A stretch of DNA of 64,000 nucleotides from Scalesia atractyloides (lineage: Eukaryota; Streptophyta; Magnoliopsida; Asterales; Asteraceae). Numbering within the stretch: position 1 is the first letter of the stretch; each line of letters starts with the position of its first letter. The DNA lies in the NCBI GenBank assembly GCA_947069175.1, contig CAMTDV010000003.1, positions 29,600,853 to 29,664,852 on the forward strand, in the 5' to 3' direction. The position numbers and the translations under genes are program-made. This document shows, piece by piece, positions 9,257 through 18,442 of this stretch. Under the pieces are notes generated by a model. The model had not been told where the DNA came from. It saw only the letters and a list, made by a program, of their open reading frames with translations, and did no database searches.

Positions 9257-11851
9257 TGTGACATCCCCGCTTTTCAGGTATCTTAAACCGCTACTTCACG
9301 GTAATTCATTCCTACGATGCTTTAATTCGGAGAATTAAATTACACGCTCGTAATAACTACGCTAACTTTGTGAATCTATTGGGTGAATTACGTGCTATGT
9401 GTTATTAGACGTTTGTAGATTTTGTAGATTATTATATCACGCCTTGATTTTGCGATTATTAGTTATAAAAAAAATATAATAAGTAAATAGCCGAACCGAA
9501 CCAAGCCGCGAAACGTGTCAACCTCACCTCCTTGCGTCCCAAGGAAATAACCTAAAGTTGAGGCCCAAGCCACTTAACCCAAACTGCCCCCCCCCCCATC
9601 GCGGTCGCACCCCTCCCCTTTCTTTTCCCTTGTTATATCTATATATATGTATGCATGGATTGTTTGTAAAAAAACACAACAAAACCCTAGCACCTAGAGG
9701 AAGGCGACGGCAGTCCCCCCACTCTCACGATCGCAAAACCCTACAACTCCCGGATTGATTCCAATCTTGTCCCGGTTCGCTAATCATCATCGTTTCAAGG
9801 TTAGGGTTTAATTGTTTTGTGATTCACATTAGGGTTTGTGTAATCTTGATCATGATTATGTGTAATGGTAGGATTATTAGTATGAAAAGTGTTGTGATTT
9901 AAGATTAGTTCGGATGATTGTGCGAATCTTTGCGATTGTGATGTTATGTTGAATACTAAAATCATAGGCTGCGTTTTAGCGATAAAGATCATGTTATATA
10001 ATTAGGGTTTGCATGAATATTGATATACATGATGATATTTGACAAATAAACCTGTTGTTAATCATTATTACTAAGCGTCATGATCGTTTAAGCATGTTCT
10101 AATGCGATAAAAGTCGAAAACAGTTTGCTGAATGACATTTACAGCCAACTTCAATTGGCTGTAACCTGGTCATTATCTATCGAAAAGTGGATTTTCTGAA
10201 GCCTAAAACGTGTACTTTTGAAAAACGCTTCTAATGGCGCCGGATTCATATTTTTCTGAGGTTGTTTGCTATTTTTAAGTTGTCATTTAGTGCAGCAGCT
10301 GAAGCTACGTAAATTCTGCAAAATTTGCAGGTTGTTTATCGAGTCGGATCTTATAGTATATAGGGGGTTAGGTCACGAAATTTGTACAGTAACTGGAGAC
10401 AGGAATTTCCGGAAATCTCCCACCGGAATTTTGTTAATTGGATCAACGATTATTTTTAATTAATTTTTTCCGTGGACTGTAGTCAGAAAGCGACGAATCG
10501 GACTGCAGCCTAGTACATAAATGTTTATAAATTTTTACATAAAATTCTACAGTTTTGTTGACACCTCCTTTAAAAAATCTGGAATTTTTGGAACGTTGTA
10601 ACTATTTATAAAAATCCTCGAAAACAGCCCAGTTATGAGCGTACAAGCTGAAACATGATAACTTGCGTTTGTGTGTACCTAAGTGTTGTATGAGTTAACC
10701 TGTGTTTATGACAAGTTGGTTTGATCATTATTTTGTATGGTGATATTTTTCATGCATGATTTTGGTTTCGAATGGTTGTTGCGTGTGCCGTGTTAGTTAT
10801 GCTTAGGATTTTGTGTTAGTGTGTTCACACACTAACTTTAAATCGGTTGTCATGTTAGGACGCGATTAGCGGTTCCATCATTTGCTTCTCTTGTGTTATT
10901 CTAACCGATCAATTTAAGGTGAGTTCACGGCCCCTATTTTATCCGGTTTTGAACAACAGGAGGAGAAACATGTATACGCTCTAAAACTCTATCTTTTACG
11001 TTATGCGAAATTAACATCGTTAACTATTCGGTAACTAAGTTAATGTTAATGTATGTTATGGTCACTAAGTAGCTTTATCACGGAAGTCCTCAACCAACTC
11101 TCGGATCGTTAGTATTGGGTTAGATAGCGGGGAAATTATAAGTAGTACTACTGGGCCCGACAAGCCCCACCTGAGCTAGTCGCGCTAGCCGACCGGGTAC
11201 GGTCAACGGGTGATTAATTTGGCCTAACTTTTGCTATGGTCAGTGATAGACCTGGCAACACTGAGGCAACAACAGTCAGCTTCGATCGCGAACTCTTATT
11301 TGACGTAACTTTAGGCTCGCTACCTACATGTTAACATTGAACTTAATTACGAACCAACATTATTATTCCGGGTTACGAATATCGGAACTATATCGTTATC
11401 CCGGGTTAGGGATAACGGGGAAAACAAACTTTTAAACCAAACTTGTGAACTTATAAAAACCTGTGAACTCACTCTTCTTTAATGTTGACACTTGTTTCTT
11501 TACATGTTTCTCTGGACGCTAGGAGCGCTAGGTGCACTCACTTGCATTTGATCAAGACATTTTTATCCAGTCTTATTTACGAATATTGTTTGGGATTTTT
11601 GGTTTTGGCGTTTATGTTGGCGCCCGCTACTTTACTTTACTCTAATGCTTCCGCTAAACTTTGAAACTAATGCTTCCGCTAAACTTTGAAACTAAGATAA
11701 TTTGAAAATAACTATGAATGGTTAAACAAATGGTTTTGGAAAACGTTTAAATAAATCATATAGAGTCGTTCGATATTACTAGTGTCTCAGATTCTGGTTT
11801 GATCACACGCCTGGCGGTAAAACTTCACAAGTGGAAATTGAGGGTGTGACA
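9257..11851 (+). repeat. Element A 3' LTR (2595 bp)
   Basis: Second LTR of element A with the same TG..CA ends and the same internal marks as 817-3405: TATA stretch near 9635, hairpin at 11395-11416 and 25-bp tandem pair near 11642. It is followed at once by CCAAT, the right target duplication, then by the interrupted integrase of element B. Substitutions and small indels against the 5' LTR show that the insertion is not recent. Confidence 0.93.
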
Positions 11852-11856
11852 CCAAT
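11852..11856. repeat. Target site duplication CCAAT (right copy, element A)
   Basis: Directly follows the 3' LTR end and matches 812-816. Confidence 0.9.
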
Positions 11857-12802
11857 GTATCGTGGGTTCAACCTTCCACGTTTACCAAATCTTGCTACAC
11901 ATTTCCAAGGCGAGACTTTCAATACTACTTTGTCTCTGACTTCAAAAGATAGTGATTTTCGTCGCTTCTCGGCATAGTTCTTTTGTCGGTCACGAGCCAC
12001 CTTAATACGGTCTCGTATCTGAAAGATTTTGTCTGTAGTCTCCTGGACTAATTCTGGACCAATTTGTTGTTTGTCTCCAGTCTCCACCCAACATAGTGGT
12101 GACCGACATTTTCGTCCATATAAAGCTTCAAACGGGGCGGTGTGTATGCTAGTGTGTAACATTCATCCAAAGTTTGTATCATTGCTCGCTTTGGCCGTCC
12201 GTTTAAGGGTGAAAGGCCGTACTAAGATCTAGTCACGATCTAAAGGCCTTTTGGAATGATCTCCAAATCCATGACACGAACCGACCGTCTCGATCAGATA
12301 TGATAGAAATAGGCACTCCATGTCGTGCTACGATTTCTTTGAGGTATAATTCCACCAGTTTGTCCGTGCTATCCTTCTCGCGGATAGGTAAAAAGTGTGC
12401 ATACTTCATAAGTCGATCAACAATACCCCAAATCATGTCGTGACCTCTCGAGGTCCTGGGTAACTTAGTAATGAAATCCATTGAAATCTGTTCCCATTTC
12501 CATACTGGAATTTCAGGTTGTTGCAGTAATCCTGAAGGCTTTTGATATTCCGCCTTAACCTTGGCGCAAGTAAGGCATTTTCCGACATAATTAGCAATGT
12601 CGCCCTTAAGGTTAGGCCACCAATAGAATTCCTGTAAATCCTGATACATCTTATCTGATCCGGGATGTATAGAGTACTTCGACTTGTGTGCTTCATATAG
12701 AATAATTATCCGTAGGTCGCCAAAGTATGGAACCCAAATTCGTCCAATAAAGTATAATGTTCCATTCTCCTTTGGTATCAACTGCTTTTCCATTCCACGC
12801 AA
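11852..12802 (-). pseudogene. pol: Element B integrase (5' side of A insertion)
   Basis: Gypsy integrase on the minus strand: the HHCC region (EAHKSKYSIHPGSDKMYQDL...CLTCAKVK), core motifs MDFITKLPRTSRG and ISDRDGRF, then PFEALYGRKCRSPLCW and LKVSPWKCVARFGKRGRLNPRYIG, where the reading stops at the A insertion. Its continuation is 454-816. Between about 12160 and 12235 there are stops and a deletion that removes most of the QSERTIQTLEDML region, so the catalytic Glu region is damaged. It is older and a different subfamily from A and D. Confidence 0.85.
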
Positions 12803-14350
12803 TGATTCGGATGGTATGTTCTTAGGTTTATGTACATCTTATTGTGCATCACGAAGCTGAGAAGTAAGGTTATTTTGTATGGTCATTTCTAAGGCTCGAA
12901 CCCTTAAAGGTTTTACTCGTTCTTTGCGACTCAAAGCGTCCGCCACTACGTTCGCCTTGCCCGGGTGATATTTAATTTCGCAGTCTTAATCATTCAATAA
13001 CTCAACCCATTGTCTTTGCCGCATATTTAATTCCTTCTGATCAAATATGTGTTGCAGATTCTTGTGATCCGTAAAGATTGTACAACGAGTACCATATATG
13101 TAATGACGTTAGATTTTTAACGCGAATACCACCGCACCTAGTTCGAGGTCATGCGTGGTATAGATTTTCTCGTGCACCTTAAGTTATCGAGATGCATATG
13201 CGATGACTTTGTCTCGTTGCATCAACACGCAACCGAGACCTTGATGCGACGCATCGAAATACACAACAAAGTCGTCGGCACCGTCTGGTAGAGATAAGAT
13301 TGGCGTATCACAGAGTTTGTCCTTTAACAGTTGGAATGCGGCTTCTTCTTTGTCGCCCCAATTAATATTCTTATCCTGTTGAGCCAGGGACGTTAGTGGT
13401 TGGACAATCTTTGAAAAATTCTCTATAAATCGTCTGTAATAATCCGCTAATCCCAAAAATTGTCGCACTTTTGCCGGCATCTTAGGTGCTTCCCAATTCT
13501 TTATTGCCTCAATCTTGGAAGGATCAACATGAATTCTTTTCTCGTTCACCACGTGTCCGAGAAACTGTAACTCTCGAATCCAAAATTCGCATTTGGAAAA
13601 CTTTGCCTAAAGCTGTTCATTCTTCAGAAGTTCCAAGATAGTTCGTAAATCCCGCTCATGTTCGTCCTTCGATCGCGAATATATTAATATGTCATCAATA
13701 AAAACGATCACGAACTTATCCAAATACGACTTGCACACGCGGTTCATAAGATCCATGAACACTTCCAGCGCATTTGTCAAGCCGAACGGCATCACAAAGA
13801 ACTCGTAGTGACTGTAACGAGTTCGAAAAGCCGTTTTGGGTATGCTTTCTTCTTGAATCCTCAACTGATGGTAGCCCGATCACAGATCGATCTTCGAATA
13901 GAAGCTTGAGCCTTGTAACTGATCGAACTAGTCGTCAATTCTCGGTAAGGGGTATCGGTTCTTGATAGTGAGTTTGTTCAACTCCCGATAGTCTATGCAC
14001 ATACGTAAGCTCCCGTCCTTCTATTTAACAAATAATACCGGAGCTCCCCAAGGTGAGAAACTTGGTCTAATAAATCACTTATCTAACAACTCTTGAAGTT
14101 GAGTGGATAGCTCTTGCATCTCGGACGGAGCTAGTCGGTAAGGAGAGTTCACCACTAGTGCCGCTCCTGGCACCAAATCGATGCGGAACTCCACTCGGCG
14201 TTGTGGAGGCAGTCCCGGCAAGTCTTCTAGAAAGACTTCTAGAATCTCCTTCCGGACAAGAATGTCTTCTAACTTCGGCTCCTTAGTTTCTTTATCTACT
14301 ACATGAGTGAAGAAGGCTATACAACCTTTTTGTAGTCACTTTTGCGCCTT
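12803..14350 (-). pseudogene. pol: Element B reverse transcriptase and RNase H
   Basis: Minus-strand RT with MCIDYRELNKLTIKNRYPLP, YSKIDL, SGYHQLRIQEESIPKTAFRTRY, YEFFVMPFGLTNA, catalytic FIDD, QFLGHVVNEKRIHVDPSKIEAI and RNase H (VVYFDASHQGLGCVLMQRD; VADALSRKERV). Numerous stops interrupt it, for example after KNEQL near 13606 and after YASR near 13183. Upstream, the frame fades just after a linker block (MKAQK) near 14345. Protease, gag and a 5' LTR of B are missing and replaced by the tandem repeats that follow. Confidence 0.85.
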
Positions 14351-14406
14351 CATGCAATTAATAATCCGTAAGAATGTCTCGCGCCTTCATGGTTTTCTCA
14401 TGGCAA

Positions 14407-14534
14407 TACCAAATAATACGGTATACCAATACGTATAAATACAGTATAAGTACCAACTAACATGGTATACAAATATGTATGAACACAATGTACGTACCAA
14501 ATAATATGGTATAAAAATGCGTAAAAATACTTAT
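14407..14534. repeat. 44-bp tandem repeat, about three copies
   Basis: Units start TACCAAATAATACGGTATAC at 14407, 14451 and 14495 (the last slightly short). They are AT-rich with several TATAC/GTATA palindromes. The array sits exactly where the upstream half of element B has been lost. No gene is visible from 14350 to 14816. Confidence 0.8.
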
Positions 14535-14589
14535 ACCAAAACCCTTATTGACACACAAGAATTACAAGTAGTGTACATACACAACATAT

Positions 14590-14816
14590 ACGTGCAAATG
14601 CATACAACAAACAATTTGCATATACAATGCAATATTTGCATATAACATGGAACAAATGCATATAACAAAATAATTTGCATATACAAAGTAACAATTGCAT
14701 ATATAATGGTGCAAATGCATGCAACAAAACAATTTGCATATACAATGCAATATTTGCATATACCATGGAACAAATGCATACAACAAAATAATTTGCATAT
14801 ACAAAGTAACAATTGC
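14590..14816. repeat. 59-bp tandem repeat in a two-unit (about 118 bp) higher-order pattern
   Basis: Four units rich in CAAATGCATACAAC and AATTTGCATATACAA. Units 1 and 3 (ending ...TATTTGCATATAACATGG or a close variant) match each other better than units 2 and 4, giving an ABAB order. The overlapping minus-strand frames (CICKLFCCMHLF...) are repeat translations, not a protein. Confidence 0.8.
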
Positions 14817-14931
14817 ATTTGTTCGTGTTTGTGTTCTTGTTCGGTATTTTGTGTATTCTGACCTAGGGGATTCCGCACTCCAGATTGGATAGATGATTCT
14901 GTGAAGATCCATACAGATTATGGGACCTACA
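14817..14931 (+). repeat. Element C 5' LTR remnant (last 115 bp)
   Basis: ATTTGTTCGTGTTTGTG...GGGACCTACA matches the end of the 3' LTR (about 31700-31814). The first 330 bp of the LTR, including its TGATGCATAT start, are missing and replaced by tandem repeats. Confidence 0.85.
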
Positions 14932-14933
14932 AT

Positions 14934-14945
14934 TGGTATCAGAGC
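14934..14945 (+). other. Primer-binding site, element C (tRNA-iMet)
   Basis: TGGTATCAGAGC two bases after the LTR end CCTACA. Confidence 0.93.
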
Positions 14946-15094
14946 ATTCGGCTCTTGTTTTTGCTCGGTTCAGAATCGTAACAGCAGAAAAAGTTGGGTT
15001 TTTGGACGTTTTGGAGGCAGGTTTGATGTTGTGACGGCTGTTCTAGGTTTTTTTGTAACAATTTTGGACTAACTGCAAGGGATTTCTGATAAAA

Positions 15095-15410
15095 GTCTTG
15101 CATTTCGGATCAAAAAAGTGCAATTCGGATCATCAAACTTGAATTTCGGATCAGAAAAGTGCAATTCGGATCATTAGAGTTGCATTCGGATTGGAAAAGC
15201 CTATCTCGGATTCCATCTCGGATTAAATTTCAGATCAGCAGTGTATTCCAGATTCCATCTCGGATCAGAATAGTCTATTCCTGATTCCATCTCGGATCAG
15301 AATAGTCTATTCCGGATTCCATTTCGGATTAGAACAGCACATTCCGGATTCCATCTCAGATCACCATTTCGGACAAGCATCTCGGATCATTGTTCTGAGT
15401 TTTCATCTCG
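15095..15410 (+). repeat. Element C leader minisatellite built on TTCGGATC
   Basis: The untranslated leader contains a ladder of degenerate repeats. The clearest part is a 32-bp unit, ATTCCGGATTCCATCTCGGA.., at 15245, 15277, 15309 and 15341. Upstream copies of about 25 bp (GCAATTCGGATCAT..) are looser. From 14946 to 15768 I see leader only, no gene. Confidence 0.75.
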
Positions 15411-15768
15411 GATTGTTAATCAGAGTTACTGTTCCGAATTTGGTAATGTTTCGAGTTCGTACAAAATGGTGGAAAGTTAATCAGCTGACACAACAGGAGT
15501 TAAACGTTTTCGGACATAAAATTTGATCCACTAAAAATCTTGACAAACCGGTTCCACAGTTAGACTCATGTGATTTTTAGGACAAAAAAATGGCACTAAA
15601 ATTCCTAAAATGACTATCAGACATTTATACATCATTGGATTTGTATCGTGAGACGAGTTTAACACAACAATTTGGTAAACATACTTTTCGGAGAAATTTT
15701 TGAACGTATTAACGGTATGGTTACGGTAAAACACGAAGAATGACCAGAAGAGAAGGTAGATTTGGATT

Positions 15769-17155
15769 TTGACACAGGTATACCAAAATCCATTTAAGCT
15801 GATGCTCTGTGTGTTAAAGATGGTCAGATTGAACAATATGAGTGAGAGTGTAAATAATTGCCCAAAGTTGATAAATGCTGAACACTATGTAGACTGGAAG
15901 AAGAAGTTTGAGACATTTGTTCAAAGTGAAGACTCTAAGATATGGAAATGTATGATTGATGGGTACATTGCTCCCACACGTCGAGTTAACAGGGTAATTC
16001 TGGTACTTTCATATGAGAAGATGGAAGACACCGAGAAAAGTATGTATGAGGCTGAGAAGAAAGCTTTAGCAGCCATAAAGATGTCCTTACCAGTTGATCT
16101 GAAACACATTTGTAATAGGTATAGATCTTCTAGAGAGCTGTGGGAAGCTTTAGGAAAACGTTATCAGAGTTCTTCAAGATAAAGTACATGTGAACAAGCA
16201 TGTTTAGCTGAGACTGGAGTTGTGAAGATTGAAGAACCAACTGCTAAGAAAGAAGAGGAAAAGGAGGCTGAGAAGGAGAAAATGGAAGTCAAGGAGGCAA
16301 GTGCTACAGTGTGCATGGATGATACAGATGAGTTTACAGCCGAGGTACAGGTATAATTACAATCTATAAGTCATACTTGTCATCATTGCACTAAACTACA
16401 AGGTAAAGTTGACAAACTATCCGAGAAAAACAAAATTTTGTTAGCTGAATTAGAAAATCAGAAAGAGTCAAATGTTCTTTTGAGTAAAAGTGAGTCAAAT
16501 AGTTTAAATAAACTCAAATAAAATAAACAAGAAATCAACAGTTTAACAAGCAAAGTCAATGAATTATTACAAATCATTGAGTTGGCTCGTGAAACCGTGA
16601 AATATAAGACTAACGAGCTTTCAGAAGTGGACAAAATTGGCTGGTGCACTGGCCAAAATTGTTGAACTTCATGTAAAGTTAGAAAAATTTGGAAAATCCG
16701 CGTTAGTCAGTACTCAAATTCAGAAAGGTTTGAAAAGGAGTAGTGATAAAACCAGAGTGGGGTTTAGGAAAGCTTCATCTTCTGAGGATCAGGATTACTC
16801 CTTTTTACCAAATGAAAATGAGCTAACAGATTTTGTTACTACTACACCAGCTATAGTGGATCCGATAACAGTTAACATACCTAATAGTCCAGGTAATTGA
16901 AAGAATCAGTTAGGTCTAACAGTACACCTCATAAAGTGAATGAGGATATTAAAGACAAAACGGTCAAAACATTTAAAAAGAGATCTAATAGGAAGAATTT
17001 TTTTAAGAAAAGATCGTGTTTTAAATGTCACAACAAAGGACATGTGACTAGTTGTTGTCCTTTTAAAAAGGGTAAGAAAGTGGAGACTGAGGTTGAGGTT
17101 AAGGATGGAAATCAGGTTGGGTCAAATAAGAATGTTAAACCAAGTTCTTAGACAA
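15769..17155 (+). pseudogene. gag: Element C copia-type gag
   Basis: Copia gag relic. The first frame (15769-16182) carries the usual N-terminal copia gag pattern: PKLINAEHYVDWKKKFETFV, then a tryptophan-containing block and LWEALGKRYQ. A TAA after SSSR ends it, and later frames (16637-16900 and 16897-17151) hold a Glu/Lys-rich stretch, a coiled-coil-like segment and a CCHC zinc knuckle CFKCHNKGHVTSCC at 17017-17058. Frameshifts and stops separate these parts. No DSG protease motif follows. It would package RNA if intact. The first Met may not be the true start, because the frame extends upstream into the leader. Confidence 0.8.
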
Positions 17156-18437
17156 ATCGACTAAGATTTCAACCTAAACCTTCAACATCAAGAAGATTTG
17201 ATAGTCCAAGAAAATTTTCTCCTAAATCAAGTCATGTTAATGGACAATCAAATTGTTTTACAAAGAAAAAGTTTGGATATCAAAATCAATACCAGAGTTC
17301 AGATAATCGAAATTTTCAAAGGAGAAACGAATATAGGGGTTTTAGTAACTCAAATGTTAAAGATAATCCAAAAAAATTTCAAAGTTCAGATTATGATAAT
17401 GGGATAAGAAGGTTTCGAGATAATAATTTTGAAAGGTTGGCAAATCCGAGAGTTTATTGAAACTCTCACGATCAAAGATCTCGTGAAAATTATGAATCTT
17501 GTTCAGCAACTTGGAAGATATCCAAGACACTAGTAGGGTGTGATGAATATTGGACAGAATTAAGTTATATTGATATTCATGGCCAACCCAAAACCGGTAG
17601 GGTTTGGGATCTCAAGTCTAACTAAGTTGTTGAGTGAGTGCAGGATGGCCAAGAAGAACTGTTGATGTGTTCAACAGTAGTTATTCCTGTAAAGCATCTA
17701 AGGTGAATAGAAGGTTACCCATGGTAACGAATTATTTACTTATGTGATAGAAAATGTTTATTAACAATAAAAAACATTTTGTCAGGTTGAAGTGGGGGTC
17801 CATTTGTATTTAAATTTATGTTTTTAAATCCTTATTCCATAAAAAAAATTTAGGGGAGAAATTTCCCTAAGCCAAAAAGAGTTTTAGTTAGTGCGTGAGC
17901 TTAGGAGGAGTAAGTTTAAAAGTTTAAAGTTTTTTCAAAGATCAAAAATGAGTTTTCACTATGTGGAAAAGAAGAAATGATAGTACATTAGCAAGTTAGA
18001 CTGTCACACTAAAATTAAAATTAAATTGCTTAAGTGTGATAGCAGCTTCATCATATGATGTACCAGTAGGCAAAAAGCATGAAATAATGAACTTACCTTG
18101 GTGATATACACATAATGAACTGTGTATGAGTGGGTAACATAGTAGTGGCGTATGGTTTTATGACCTTAAATCTTGCGTTGATAGCTTGCCAAAATATGAG
18201 GTTTTAGGTCTTTATATCGTTACATCATCCGGGGTATCAAGGTTGTCCTTCTGCTGCATCAAGATATATGTTGAACTAGGCACAACCAAGATATCTTAAA
18301 AAAGCTAAAATGCCAAATCCAAAAAATTGAAGAAGCTCTCCTAGAGAGTCATTCAAATTTTCAAATTGCATTATTCGTACCAAAATTTGCTATTTCCCCT
18401 AACCCCCATTGGATATTGGTCTCTTTGTTGTACGTAA
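17156..18437 (+). other. Element C: region after gag, no pol found
   Basis: Degenerate gag tail rich in Asn and Ser to about 17460, then a segment that can be read as WTELSYIDIHGQPKTGRVWD (about 17550-17620), the type of block that precedes the protease in copia elements. Instead of a protease it runs into AT-rich non-coding DNA with a purine-rich stretch near 17846-17870. No gene seen. Confidence 0.6.
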
Positions 18438-18442
18438 GTACT
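18438..18442. repeat. Target site duplication GTACT (left)
   Basis: Immediately before the LTR at 18443. The same five bases follow it at 21235-21239 and also follow the other D LTR at 30529-30533. Confidence 0.9.

Larger units (their letters stand above)
817..11851 (+). mobile_element. Element A: complete Ty3/gypsy LTR retrotransposon, nested in B
   Basis: An 11.0 kb element with two LTRs (817-3405 and 9257-11851), primer-binding site, upstream ORF, gag, protease, RT, RNase H, integrase with a chromodomain-like tail and polypurine tract, all on the plus strand. Both LTRs start TGTGACATCC and end GGGTGTGACA. It is flanked by CCAAT on both sides. Domain order (PR-RT-RH-IN), the 2.6 kb LTRs and the FTWERE...KYPHLF tail fit a chromovirus, perhaps Tekay/Del-like; the lineage is my inference. 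The reading frames are broken by stops, a deletion in RT and frameshifts, so it is not autonomous. Confidence 0.93.

Noticed and set aside
14590..14816. CRISPR-like direct repeats
   Set aside because: Units are contiguous tandem repeats without unique spacers, and the surroundings are plant retrotransposons.
14531..14912. Overlapping minus-strand ORFs rich in Cys, Met and His (CICKLFCCMHLF...)
   Set aside because: They are translations of the 59-bp tandem repeat in three frames, with no conserved start or domain.
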